DNA of 64,000 nucleotides. Origin: Toxorhynchites rutilus septentrionalis (Eukaryota > Arthropoda > Insecta > Diptera > Culicidae). The notes under the pieces were generated by a model, which was given only the letters and a program-made list of their open reading frames with translations, was not told the origin of the DNA and ran no database searches. Position 1 is the first letter of the stretch. The number at the start of each line of letters is the position of its first letter. The stretch lies in contig NC_073746.1 of the NCBI RefSeq assembly GCF_029784135.1, positions 60,858,097 to 60,922,096 of the forward strand, written 5' to 3'. A program made the position numbers and the translations under genes. This document shows, one piece after another, positions 50,901 to 56,685 of this stretch.

Positions 50901-53900
50901 CTCCCTAAAACCTCCATATGCCAACTTTGGTTCCATTTGTTTGAATAGTTCTCGAATTATGCAAAAATTTGTGTTTCATTTCTATGGCAGACCCCCCCCC
51001 TCCTCCTTAGAAAGGTGGGACGATCCACCTTAGAAATGTTTCTTGCCCCCTAAAACCTCCACGTGCCAAAGTTCCCCTAAAGCCTTCGCATGCCAAATTT
51101 GGATCCATTTGCTTGATCAGTTTTCGAGTTATGCAGAAATTTGTCTTTCGTTTTTATGGCAGCTCCCCCTTAGAGAGGGATGGAGTGTCTCACCACCGTA
51201 AAAACATTTACTGCACCCTAGAACCTCCACATGTCAAAATTGGTCTCATTTGCTTAATTAATTCTCAAGTTATGTAGAAATTTGTGTTTCATTTTCATGG
51301 CGAACCGAATCTTTCGTGTGGTGGCGGCGGAGGCGGAAGCAATTGCATCGAAATAAATTTCCATCTTCAGTACCACCGGAGAACACAACTCTCAACGCTG
51401 AAAAACACCTTACGTCTCTTTCAACCCGGAAACAATGATAGAAATTACGAGAAATGAATGATCAATTGAAAAAAAATCACAAATAAGTCATACACGATTT
51501 ATCAGTCATCCAGCTAGCGACTGGACAGTAGCACGGCTTCCCAAATGGTATTTCTCAAGGCCGAGTTTTGTTTTGTTAGACTATTTGGGTTGGTTATTCA
51601 AGGCTAGAAGCAAATGAACTGAGGAAGCTTGAAACCTCTACAATTCAAAACAACATCATTACACTAATGAATCCAAAATAGATTTTAAGAATGCATCTAA
51701 ATTTCAAAAATAAATCTTTAGTAGAATTTTCTAGTGGCTCTGAAAAGAACCGATGAGCTTGCGTTGTTTTGTAGGCGCAGCTGAAAACGCAGGTACAGTT
51801 ATCTATTTGAAAACGCATGAAATCGAAATTTTGCACCCCAAATGTAGCGCTCTCGTTTAGGAAATTTTAAAAATACACTCCAGTACAAATTCAAATATGA
51901 TGTGATACAAAAATACTCTCTTCACCAGACGGCATGCAAAATAAAATTGAACCATACTGTGAGACAATGAAAGATAGCACCATACTGTACTATCTTTCAT
52001 TCTCTCTTAGCATCAAGCAAAACTACTGGGCGTGTGACATCAGCATTTTTAAAAGACTGCTGTCTGATAGCTGGAGCGAGACGACTTGACTGATGGTGAT
52101 GATGATGTTTTGAAACTCATCAGTTCATTCGCCTCCAGCCTTGAAAAACTCAACTAAGCACATGGCTTTGAGAAAGGTCATTTCGAAAGCCTTGCTGTCG
52201 TTCAGTGGCTAGTTAGATGACAAACGAATTGTCAAAACTGTAATTTGAAACCGTGAATGGCTTGTTTATACTCGATAAATAGAACACGACGAAGCTACGA
52301 TTACAATATTTTCTCTATCCACATTGTCCATAGAACGAATGCTGCATTTGTATTTCGAGCGACCGACGTATGGCACAATTGGCTTTTACGGGATCGTTGT
52401 CAGCTGAGTTCCTGGGCAGATATCAGTTGTTGAATCTATATAAATAAAAATGATTTGGTGTCCGTTCCTCACGATTTAACTCAAGAACGGAGCAACGGAT
52501 TTGAACAGTCAGTATCAGGATTGAAGTGTCTCAGTCTGCGTCAGGTTTATATGCTAAGAAAATGATGAGAACCATTCGGAAAGATGAAAAAATTGGAAAG
52601 TCATTTTTTGGCAAGCTTTTTTTTTTATCCAAAATATATATTTTTATTAAGGCTCATATGGCGTCAGCCTAACGGGGCCGGGAGTTCAATACTTCGACAA
52701 TGTTTGCTTACAACTATGTTAGTAATATGTAACCGATTACTCGCGGTTGGCTCGAGGTTAGTATTACAAGTGTTCTCGTAATTGGTATGTTGCAGTCTGC
52801 GATGCTCTGTACGTGTGCCCGACACGGGATACTTCCTATTGGGATGCAGCTGACCATTAAGTGCGATTCACATACAAAATCCACGTCACGTCCACGTTCC
52901 GTCACGTCACGTTACGTCAGTTATTCTACCATGCATTTCTTCTGGAAACATTAACATACACCGGCAACGTAACGACCCGTCAGCAACGAAAAGCGAAAAG
53001 ACCGGCAGGATTTGTAGAAAAGAATAATTGACGGAGACAGACGGCTCGTTTGGTTTTTGTCTGGGCTTTGTGTCTCAGCTTTTGTTTTGATTTGGTTGTA
53101 CAGTAATTTATATCTAATTCGACATTAAGCTAATTGAACAGATCTGTGATGCAATACGTTTAATTGGAAATTTTTACCTCTTATTGGACATTTTTGTAAA
53201 CATTGAGTTCGGAGCCCAAATTATGGCCCCACATTGAAAGTCGCGAATGTTCAATTACTGGTCAAAATCGACTCCAATGCGACACTGAATGGTGCCTCAG
53301 TATATCGCATGATAAGTAACTTACTGTACTTTTTATGCCTCCAAATTTCGGAGTGAAAATCATTCGCGACTAGCTGAGAGAAATATTCTATTTATTATTA
53401 TTGTTGAATAAGGTTCGGACTACGGGGTTTAAGCAGTTAAATAATTGAATTCAATGATTTTCATTGAATTTTTCAAAATTTAGAACTGATTCTAGGCATG
53501 CTGATTTGAAAGAGGGCATTGCAATTTAAAATTGTTGTAGGTGGCGACACCATGAATAACATTACATAAAACATTCGTTTGACATTCAACGCGACGGTGC
53601 TGATGGAAGCATTGACTGCATGTGTGAATTGGTGGAGACGTTGACGGAACGTAGACGTTCTTCTCCGTAACGTTCTATGTGAATCGCACATTAATCAGCA
53701 ACGCCCCCCTAGTCTGTACCCCACATCTAGCGTGGTGCGTCTTTCTCGACTCGAGGAATCCAGGATAGAATGGTCACTAGCTGGCGCAATCATCAGCTCG
53801 TGTAGAGTTGTCATGAGCGGTACAACCTTTGGCTCTTGTTGAATGATCAGTGGACTGCACAACCTTTGGCCCGTGTATCTGTAAAGAGTGTGTGTATGTA

Positions 53901-55865
53901 TTGGCGCGACTAAGTAAAAGTTTATCGTTTGGATAGGAGGGATATGCAACGGGGACACAACGAAGGAAACATAATTAAACGTTGACAAAAAGCTTTGTAT
54001 ATCTTTATAAATAAAAATGATTTGGTGTCCGTTCCTCACGATTTAACTCAAGAACGGAGCAACGGATTTGAACAGTCAGTATCAGAATTGCAGCGTCTCA
54101 GTCTGCGTCAGGTTTATATACAAAGAAAATTATCAAAACCACTCGAAAAATTGGAAAGTCATTTTCTGACAAGTTTTGTATATCTATATAAATAAAAATG
54201 ATTTGGTGTCCGTTACTCACGATTTAACTCAAGAACGGAGCAACGGATTAGAGCAGTCAGTATAAGGATTGATCTGTCTCAGTCTGCGTCAGGTGTGTAT
54301 GTCAAAAAAGAAATTATATACGTTTGCATTGTAGAATGAAAAAGACGATCTCGAACGGGTAGAACGGGTGGTGTATCGTTGGCGAGCTTTAGTCGATCTT
54401 TTTCGCGCCTTCTCCATTCTCTTTCGTTTGCCGAGAGATTCATCACTAGTAGTAACAAAGATGTTCTTGATGATAGTCCACTGTTCTTCAGCAGCATCTA
54501 TTGACTGATAGCTTTGAAGCTCAGGGTGCATGTTGTTCGGCTTAGGCCTGAATTATCCTTGAAAGAATCAATCCTCTTGTGTCGATAGCCGCTCTACGTA
54601 TCACACCATTGATCTGTGTTTACTTCTTGATTCTTCGTGGTGATATTAGCTCATCATGTCTTGGCTGTAGCTGGCGGGACATTAAGTTTAAAAGTAGAAA
54701 CATTAAAACTTTCAAAAAGATTCTGTTAGTCATCAAAATGAATGTAGGTAGGTTGAGTTCTTAAGACATTGTTACCTTCATTACAGGTTTATTTCGAAGA
54801 GGAAAATGGAGTGGAATATGTGTATAAAGAACCGAAGGTAACCTCACTGAGTGAAATATCGGAACGTTTGCACAAGCAGTATCGGGAAAAATTCGGAAGC
54901 GATAATGTGAAGATGATCATGGACTCATGTCCGGTAAGAGCGCACAATACAGTTCTCGCCTCCAAACCGGATTAACTTGATTTCCTTTGAATCACAGGTT
55001 GACGCAGCTTCGTTGGATCCGAAACTGGCCTACATTCAGGTGACGCACGTGACACCATATTTCTGCAAGGACGAACTAGAGATCCGACAAACGGAATTTG
55101 AACAGAACCATGACGTTGATACCTTCATGTACGAGACTCCGTTTACACCTAATGGCGGAGCTCGTGGTTCGGTTGAGGACCAATGGAAGCGAAGAACTAT
55201 CCTGACAAGTGCGTATTATTTTCAATGTTGTCTGACATGATGGATTGTTAATGTTATCTTTTTTTCGACAGCATCATACAGTTTTCCATACGTATTGAAG
55301 CGCATCCCTGTCAGGGATCGCCAGTCACTCGAGCTAAGTCCCATCGAGGTGGCAATCGACGAAATGCAGGCAAAAATTGCGGAGCTAGAAGAAGTAGTCC
55401 TTGGCCCGATCGATCTCAAAAAGCTTCAGCTTCGTCTTCAAGGAAGTGTTGCCGTTACGGTGAATGCCGGTCCTTTGGCATACGCTTCGGCATTCCTGGA
55501 TCCCAAAAACGACATCAAGTATTCGATTGACAAAGTGGAAGAACTGAAGGATATTTTCGGGTAGCTACAATGTTGATGTTACCGCAAAGGGGACTGGAAT
55601 AACTTTTGGACTTCTCTCTATTTGCAGCGACTTCATTCGCATCTGTTACACGGCGTTGCAAATCAACGCGAACGTCATTTCATCGGATCAACGCGAATAC
55701 CACAATGCACTGAGGGAAAACTTCGACAATCTGTGTTCAGCTCTCAGCGATCTGCTGGGGGAATTCCTATACCCACTGGATGACAGTAATAACAACGCTC
55801 ACCGCCATAGTCTTGCCTTGTTCAGTGCCATTAGCGGAGCACCTAACAATTCCAGCACGGCTTAG
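16095..55865 (+). CDS. DOCK-D / Zizimin (DOCK9-11-like) Rho-GTPase exchange factor, 3' nine exons
   Basis: Exons: 16095-16908, 31079-31760, 31835-32088, 32152-32490, 38302-41394, 54787-54933, 54998-55208, 55272-55560 and 55628-55865 (stop TAG). All junctions are GT-AG and phases match (0, 1, 0, 0, 0, 0, 1, 2), giving 2021 residues. Domains run PH, DHR-1 (C2-like, membrane binding), a long helical middle and DHR-2 (catalytic). This is the DOCK-D layout; vertebrate members run to about 2070 residues, so about 100-130 N-terminal residues are missing, encoded by exons I could not find. DOCK-D proteins activate Cdc42 (and Rac for some) at membranes. DHR-2 keeps [17 protein letters not shown], the segment around the DOCK9 nucleotide-sensor valine. 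Drosophila has one member (Zir); orthology is inferred. No disabling change was seen. Confidence 0.95.
17228..17450 (+). pseudogene. Decayed mariner transposase N-terminal fragment
   Basis: The frame at 17243 begins [20 protein letters not shown], typical of a mariner HTH start. After a frameshift the expected continuation ([11 protein letters not shown]) appears in another frame. No catalytic part follows. It lies in DOCK intron 1 in sense orientation. Confidence 0.7.
17560..19627. other. Intron stretch without recognised content
   Basis: AT-rich DOCK intron 1 sequence. Overlapping ORFs of 60-106 codons occur on both strands (e.g. 17755-18075 minus, 18313-18606 plus) but show no motif. Nothing is supported. 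Confidence 0.5.
19628..19982. mobile_element. MITE with imperfect inverted ends
   Basis: The left end AAGGTGGCCGTACACTGTTTG and the reverse complement of the right end (AAGGTGCTCATACACTGTTTG) match over about 21 bp, then again at 'caaatatttga' and 'gacagataaa'. It is 355 bp with no ORF of note. The target duplication is unclear. Confidence 0.75.
19983..22802. other. Intron stretch, no gene recognised
   Basis: It contains 'ggattaaacc' phrases at 20228 and 20931, a Gln/Leu-codon-like GTTGCTGCTG run near 20495, and repeated 'aagtggtcac' phrases around 22500-22560. No ORF carries a domain. Confidence 0.45.
22803..23140 (+). repeat. Dispersed repeat, second copy of 7908-8400
   Basis: Collinear with 7908-8400, including 'gattgaataaactaaattt' and 'gagagagcaatttctgttt' and the closing 'cactacccctatat'. 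Confidence 0.65.
23338..23622 (+). CDS. Short ORF with signal-peptide-like start (unlikely to be a gene)
   Basis: This 94-codon frame begins [19 protein letters not shown], a hydrophobic stretch after two lysines as in a secretory signal. A lysine/arginine/asparagine-rich tail follows, without paired cysteines. It lies in AT-rich intron DNA close to a dispersed repeat, where Phe/Leu/Asn/Lys-rich ORFs arise by chance. I do not recognise it. Confidence 0.12.
   Translation: MVKKFFYILLMFTLPNIFGSFHRFCVKQVRSRRLIWNRDLNNNKKNTLLNAMLRWNPYTMRKTKSKPEAFLDIFFLEVLRRQKFEYYYKIEIMN
23720..23725 (-). terminator. Polyadenylation signal of the UBXN7-like gene
   Basis: AATAAA on the minus strand, about 100 bp after the stop codon at 23826. 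Confidence 0.55.
23826..25133 (-). CDS. UBX domain protein 7-like p97/VCP adaptor, nested in a DOCK intron
   Basis: A single 435-residue coding exon on the strand opposite to DOCK. Residues 5-45 form a UBA-like ubiquitin-binding domain ([19 protein letters not shown]). A conserved motif [11 protein letters not shown] is shared with UBXN7. Residues about 130-240 form a thioredoxin-like UAS domain ([33 protein letters not shown]). An acidic Ser/Pro-rich linker follows, and residues about 350-435 resemble a UBX domain. UBXN7 family members link p97/VCP to ubiquitylated cullin-RING substrates. The UBX region lacks an obvious FPR signature ([11 protein letters not shown] at the expected place), so p97 affinity may differ. 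The start is fixed by an acceptor immediately before the ATG. No frame damage was seen. Confidence 0.93.
   Translation of the reverse strand: MSSEEENIASLADITGLKREQASTLLTAYNGNLEGAINAFFENPEGILNPEPAVVIDDDDEEEVRAPIPRKTEILLPQVDINRGRLKRRGATITEVPFRNFELEGRLQEQMLMEGQGPSSKRVTRLEALFMPPFEIIFSGSFDMAQNFGKSVDKWILVNLQDDLNFSCQTLNRDLWSDSKLKDFLRNHLIFWQISNKTTDGAKFKTFYKVNSEPYIGMIDPRTGEEVERFSISDIEPTKFLSTLKAFLLEKKSPNGKEVSVKELSLMRPSTAQLPSSSSANGSKASTSKKPVWFTEDAEEDEFQEVSDSESELEPDTPTSKSPSKHATIPTETPSSPVFSSDDETSLPPAEKTRIMLKMPGDVTERLFFRSSRTLDHTKAKLLGKFVARFADHKGKPIRFLCPAIKTDLSTLDGSRSLLDLKIHPNAVIHVTVDD
25134..25186 (-). other. 5'-UTR intron abutting the UBXN7-like start codon
   Basis: On the minus strand GTAAGT at 25186-25181 pairs with an acceptor ...TGATTACAG that ends one base before the ATG at 25133. 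The resulting 53-bp intron would place the AUG first in the coding exon. The first exon, ending CACAAA, lies upstream of 25187. Confidence 0.65.
25187..25960. other. Upstream region of the UBXN7-like gene
   Basis: It should hold the first non-coding exon and promoter of the minus-strand gene. A CG-richer block around 25480-25650 ('gagtgagcgcgg') contrasts with AT-rich flanks and could be the promoter (inference). The minus ORF at 25200-25622 shows no domain. Confidence 0.35.
25965..26080. repeat. Short repeat with GTCCACGTGGACA palindrome
   Basis: 'ggctgtccacataccacgtgg' at the left and 'gtccacgtggacatttt' at the right bracket a C-rich centre ('tccccctccccctcc'). Inverted phrases 'gtggaca' and 'tgtccac' occur several times. 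It looks like a small dispersed element. Confidence 0.45.
26090..27509. other. AT-rich intron stretch, nothing recognised
   Basis: No ORF above 62 codons and no repeat boundary that I can support. Confidence 0.5.
27510..28796 (-). mobile_element. mariner element, full length with intact ends
   Basis: The element is 1287 bp with 30-bp identical terminal inverted repeats beginning TTAGGCTGTCAAAAAAGTCC, flanked by TA at 27508-27509 and 28797-28798. Size, TA duplication and ends are those of a mariner. It lies in DOCK intron 1, antisense to DOCK. Confidence 0.95.
27587..28664 (-). pseudogene. mariner transposase broken by frameshift
   Basis: The N-terminal part (28664-28251) has two HTH motifs ([41 protein letters not shown]). 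The catalytic part (27587-28294) is in another frame and carries all three acidic positions: [16 protein letters not shown] and [13 protein letters not shown], the DD34D arrangement. The shift falls between about 28251 and 28300, near an A-run (short by one) and a nine-A tract. The catalytic domain itself appears undamaged, so the inactivation may be recent, but no full-length transposase can be made. Confidence 0.92.
29503..29804 (+). repeat. About 300-bp direct repeat, copy 1
   Basis: It matches 30477-30779 over its whole length ('ggtttgtccagtcgaaaat' through 'gcacgtattcagacc', 'ctg.attataac') at roughly 85-90% by eye. Non-coding. Confidence 0.8.
30477..30779 (+). repeat. About 300-bp direct repeat, copy 2
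   Basis: Collinear with 29503-29804, separated by about 670 bp. It is either a local duplication or two insertions of one element. Confidence 0.8.
31079..31760 (+). CDS. DOCK exon: linker into DHR-1
   Basis: Acceptor tttccag before 31079; donor GTAAGT at 31761. It encodes [21 protein letters not shown], then the DOCK-D hallmarks [23 protein letters not shown] and [13 protein letters not shown], then [14 protein letters not shown]. It ends in phase 1, completed by the next exon after a 74-bp intron. DOCK9 and DOCK11 have the same order of motifs. Confidence 0.95.
31835..32088 (+). CDS. DOCK exon: first half of DHR-1
   Basis: It encodes [28 protein letters not shown] and [14 protein letters not shown], the start of the C2-like DHR-1 domain that binds phosphoinositides in this family. 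The donor is GAG|GTTAAA, a weak match to the usual GTAAGT or GTGAGT, but homology places the boundary there, since the next exon starts with CIYGRPG. Confidence 0.92.
32152..32490 (+). CDS. DOCK exon: second half of DHR-1
   Basis: It encodes [34 protein letters not shown] and [11 protein letters not shown], all conserved in DOCK-D proteins, then [17 protein letters not shown]. The donor is GTAAGT at 32491 and phase is 0 at both ends. The product covers the distal DHR-1 strands and the following linker. Confidence 0.95.
32491..33369. other. Intron stretch, nothing coding recognised
   Basis: It contains a short (TGTGT)n-like run at 33045-33070 and overlapping ORFs without motifs. Confidence 0.45.
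33370..34937 (-). pseudogene. R1-clade non-LTR retrotransposon remnant
   Basis: Minus-strand pieces appear in the correct order. 34937-34707 is a basic ORF1-like tail ([22 protein letters not shown]). About 34640-34200 is an apurinic-endonuclease-like piece ([16 protein letters not shown], then stops). 34012-33764 is an RT start ([45 protein letters not shown]). 33812-33480 is the RT core ([17 protein letters not shown]), followed in a second frame by [11 protein letters not shown] in place of the usual F-A-D-D box. Frameshifts, stops and internal deletion leave no functional ORF. Confidence 0.85.
34938..36153. other. Intron stretch with a near-perfect 26-bp palindrome
   Basis: 'gttttaatgtcaaatgac' followed by 'attaaaac' at about 35979-36004 is nearly self-complementary. 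A related 'atgtcatatgacat' lies near 35382. Both lie beside 'acagtcaaagta', suggesting ends of a small element of about 650 bp. No gene seen. Confidence 0.4.
36154..36705 (-). pseudogene. Unidentified 183-codon ORF with an endonuclease-like beginning
   Basis: The first 35 or so codons ([22 protein letters not shown]) resemble the start of the endonuclease domain of R1/LOA-type retrotransposons. The remainder (e.g. [36 protein letters not shown]) I do not recognise. It lies directly downstream of a mariner fragment on the same strand and could be an element fusion. The length of the open frame is mildly unusual for decayed sequence. Confidence 0.35.
36746..37081 (-). pseudogene. mariner transposase N-terminal fragment
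   Basis: 111 codons with the mariner HTH pair ([51 protein letters not shown]). It is related to the transposase at 28251-28664 but diverged, and it ends before the catalytic domain. Confidence 0.8.
37260..38300. other. Intron end, no gene recognised
   Basis: The minus ORF at 37265-37468 is Lys/Arg-rich and has no motif. Apart from the acceptor region just before 38302 I see nothing functional. Confidence 0.45.
38302..41394 (+). CDS. DOCK giant exon: helical middle and first lobe of DHR-2
   Basis: A 3093-bp exon encoding 1031 residues without interruption. It starts [11 protein letters not shown], corresponding to DOCK9 GPEIKWVDGG. It continues through [32 protein letters not shown] and [22 protein letters not shown], then a Ser/Thr-rich variable region, then [13 protein letters not shown] and [18 protein letters not shown]. 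It ends in DHR-2 lobe A ([44 protein letters not shown]). Lobe A mediates dimerisation in DOCK9. The acceptor has tandem NAG sites (CAGCAG), so the exon may start at 38302 or 38305. The frame continues upstream into intron, but homology starts here. Confidence 0.95.
41482..41838 (-). pseudogene. Ty1/copia RNase H remnant
   Basis: It encodes a copia-type block: [30 protein letters not shown] and [18 protein letters not shown]. It then jumps to the C-terminal end, so the central RNase H part is deleted. The matching RT lies at 47405-47800 on the same strand, in the order expected if a later insertion separated them. Confidence 0.82.
42189..42202. repeat. Target-site duplication of the non-LTR element, left copy
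   Basis: AACCATAATATTAT, identical to 47176-47189. Confidence 0.85.
42706..43800 (-). CDS. ITmD37E transposase with an in-frame (Ile-Tyr)n insertion
   Basis: 364 codons, uninterrupted. The N-terminal HTH ([25 protein letters not shown]) is followed by a tract of about 25 alternating Ile and Tyr residues encoded by (TA)n. A second DNA-binding part follows ([18 protein letters not shown]). The catalytic triad is present: D173 or D174 (VMDDETY), D267 ([11 protein letters not shown]) and E305 (ELRPIEKYW), with exactly 37 residues between D267 and E305, hence DD37E. The Ile-Tyr tract lies between the two DNA-binding motifs, replacing the expected short basic linker, so binding may be impaired although the frame is open. 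It is antisense to DOCK. Confidence 0.93.
43577..43641. repeat. (TA)n microsatellite inside the transposase ORF
   Basis: About 32 TA units. It is followed by a duplicated 'ataggttatcgaa' phrase (43639-43664). Confidence 0.95.
43955..47175 (-). pseudogene. Endonuclease end, RT and RNase H of the I/LOA-type element
   Basis: On the minus strand, 47175-46073 gives the endonuclease C-terminus ([23 protein letters not shown]) and RT start ([31 protein letters not shown]). 46076-45462 continues the RT ([40 protein letters not shown]). 45440-44166 gives TFKYLGVWF and an RNase H ([44 protein letters not shown]). The terminal zinc motif [17 protein letters not shown] is at about 44150-44090. Damage: a one-base frameshift at about 46075, an in-frame TAG at about 45463, and a frameshift at about 44210. 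The element is dead. Confidence 0.92.
47176..47189. repeat. Target-site duplication of the non-LTR element, right copy
   Basis: AACCATAATATTAT, identical to 42189-42202. Confidence 0.85.
47405..47800 (-). pseudogene. Ty1/copia reverse transcriptase remnant
   Basis: Across shifting frames the minus strand gives the copia RT order: [14 protein letters not shown], then [26 protein letters not shown] and [11 protein letters not shown]. There are several stops and frameshifts. It pairs with the RNase H remnant at 41482-41838, now about 5.5 kb away because of the nested insertion between them. Confidence 0.85.
47867..47925. repeat. (CT)n microsatellite
   Basis: A long CTCTCT run with two interruptions. 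Confidence 0.95.
47947..48435. repeat. Near-perfect inverted repeat, arms about 235 bp, loop about 10 bp
   Basis: The left arm (47947-48190, 'aggtgaggccgtttcgtcac' ... 'cttctacgcgccttgg') and the reverse complement of the right arm (48199-48435) agree over nearly the full length. Examples are 'gccgtttcgtcactaagttg', 'agacagactgatcacgag' and 'cagtagacttccaagatgg'. The right arm lacks about 25 bp near 'gagcttgggcac'. DOCK intron transcription would produce a long RNA hairpin. Confidence 0.9.
49060..49310 (-). pseudogene. RTE-type non-LTR retrotransposon remnant
   Basis: The minus strand reads [16 protein letters not shown], a stop, then [11 protein letters not shown] and GHHKHL. This is the conserved post-RT region of RTE-like elements. 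No other part of the element was recognised nearby. Confidence 0.65.
49320..50283. other. Intron stretch, nothing recognised
   Basis: The minus ORF 48715-48963 just left of it and the sequence here show no domain. Decayed transposon DNA is likely. Confidence 0.4.
50303..50566 (+). mobile_element. tRNA-derived SINE with 19-bp target duplication
   Basis: The head is tRNA-like, with an A box (TGGCCGAGTGG) and a B box (GGTTCGATTCC). A unique body follows ('cactgtggtcacgcgtattc', 'cgttgagacggcaaaagttc'). Direct repeats AACATCCATTGCATATGTG (50284-50302) and AACATCCATTGCATCTGTG (50567-50585) flank it. The head would be transcribed by RNA polymerase III in related copies. Confidence 0.9.
50660..51310 (+). 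repeat. Diverged tandem repeats, about 4 units
   Basis: It begins 'ctgacccggcaaacttcgtc'. Units of about 150-180 bp then repeat the pattern 'ccctaaaacctccatatgcc', 'ttccatttgtttgaatag', 'ttctcgagttatgcag', 'aatttgtgtttcattt' and a C-rich block. Non-coding; the class is not assigned. Confidence 0.75.
52434..52590 (+). repeat. Helitron-like repeat copy 1
   Basis: 'tatataaataaaaatgattt', 'ggtgtccgttcctcacgat', 'aactcaagaacggagcaacg' and 'tctcagtctgcgtcagg'. Two further copies lie at 53995 and 54177. The opening resembles widespread insect repeats often classed as Helitrons; that class is an inference. Confidence 0.6.
52612..52859 (-). mobile_element. 3' tail of a second I/LOA-type non-LTR element
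   Basis: It ends in an A-rich tail on the minus strand (plus poly-T at 52612-52627). It shares 'accgattactcgcggtt' and 'ctcgaggttag' with the 3' UTR at 42203-42576. The sequence appears to resume at about 53694 ('cagcaacgcccccctagtc') after the insertion at 52860-53690. Confidence 0.6.
52860..53690. mobile_element. TIR element with TTA target duplication
   Basis: The ends GTGCGATTCACATA (left) and its complement (right, 'tatgtgaatcgcac') are flanked by TTA at 52857-52859 and 53691-53693. Subterminal 'cgtcacgtcacgttacgtc' and 'cgttgacggaacgtagacg' are rich in ACGT motifs. At 831 bp it has no transposase. The ends resemble those of the MITE at 10706-10887. Confidence 0.8.
53995..54170 (+). repeat. 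Helitron-like repeat copy 2
   Basis: The same sequence as 52434-52590, starting 'tataaataaaaatgatttgg'. Confidence 0.6.
54177..54310 (+). repeat. Helitron-like repeat copy 3
   Basis: It follows copy 2 directly, each opening after 'gtatatct'. It ends 'gtctgcgtcagg' and 'tgtgtatg'. Confidence 0.6.
54787..54933 (+). CDS. DOCK exon: DHR-2
   Basis: It encodes [29 protein letters not shown] and [14 protein letters not shown], directly continuing [11 protein letters not shown] of the previous exon across a 13.4-kb intron. Phase is 0 at both ends. The conserved FFEEE/KEYIYKEPK signature of DOCK-D proteins is present. Confidence 0.95.
54998..55208 (+). CDS. DOCK exon: DHR-2
   Basis: It encodes [42 protein letters not shown] and QWKRRTILT. 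The donor is GTGCGT at 55209. It ends in phase 1; the split codon is completed as Thr by the next exon. The segment corresponds to the GTPase-contacting part of DHR-2. Confidence 0.95.
55272..55560 (+). CDS. DOCK exon: catalytic core of DHR-2
   Basis: It encodes [32 protein letters not shown] and [28 protein letters not shown]. The last stretch contains the helix-10 loop with the nucleotide-sensor valine of DOCK proteins. The acceptor follows a T-rich run and the donor is GG|GTAGCT. Confidence 0.95.
55628..55865 (+). CDS. DOCK terminal exon
   Basis: It encodes [39 protein letters not shown] and a short tail ending in TAG at 55863-55865. No canonical AATAAA was seen in the next 150 bp; 'caataagtaaat' at about 56030 is the nearest candidate. 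Confidence 0.93.
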
Positions 55866-56089
55866 AAAGGGTATTAAGTGCACAATTTTTATCACATATT
55901 TCGTACGAAAGTAATCGGAAACAGTTACACACAAATCCAGAAACAACGCACAATAGTTGTTGCACGGACAAAATTTATATTCGAATAGTTAGAGGTTCAT
56001 TCCACCTGCGGAAAGGTGCAATACCTTTCAATAAGTAAATATGATTGGTTCGAAAATTTAGACTAAAAAAAACCTGACAAAAGTGACTT

Positions 56090-56469
56090 TTAAAAAATCG
56101 TTGACATCTTCTCTTCGGATTTCGCTTTAAGCGTTTCACGACGGCGTCTAATCCCGATTTTTCGAAGTTGGATTGGCACAATAAGTTCCATTTGGTCTCG
56201 GAAATGATTTCCGCTTGAACCCGGACTGATGTTCCAAGCGCCCAATTTGTATTTATTGTACACAAAGTCTAACGTCACGCCAACTGTAATTGCTAGAGCA
56301 GGCAAAAGCCCACATTTTGGTGGGGGTGTTAAATTATGTAGGTACAAAAATAATAATTAATCGAGACACAAAAAAGAAAACCCCACACACGGAATTTTGG
56401 GTGATTTTGACGCGAATTACCGCGGTCAAAAACCACCAGGAAAATTTCAAATTGGAACTTACCTCGCAT
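56090..56469 (-). CDS. Possible small two-exon gene, tail-to-tail with DOCK
   Basis: The minus strand reads ATG CGA G at 56469-56463, then a consensus donor GTAAGT, a 179-bp intron, and an acceptor (TTTTGCCTGCTCTAGCAATTACAG) before 56283. The frame then stays open to a TAA at 56090, giving about 66 residues. It includes LDFVYNKYKLGAWNISPGSS and a very basic tail (LRKIGIRRRRETLKAKSEEK). An alternative acceptor 9 bp upstream is in the same frame. I do not recognise the product. The good splice sites and the intact frame across them are the main support. Confidence 0.45.
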
Positions 56470-56685
56470 AACTTAGTTTCAGTTTTTCAGTCCTTTTCGA
56501 GCGAATAAAACTAGCATTGGACGAGAGTTTTCCGCTCAAAATAAAGGGTCTCTCTCTCTCTTGAAAACAAAACCCCTTTAAAAGTAGTAACTTGTGTTAT
56601 TGTAATAAGTTTTAGTTGGCCTCACTGTCCCAATCTTTCTTTTTTATATGCAAACCTACGAAATAGCTTTCGTTGTCAACGATAT

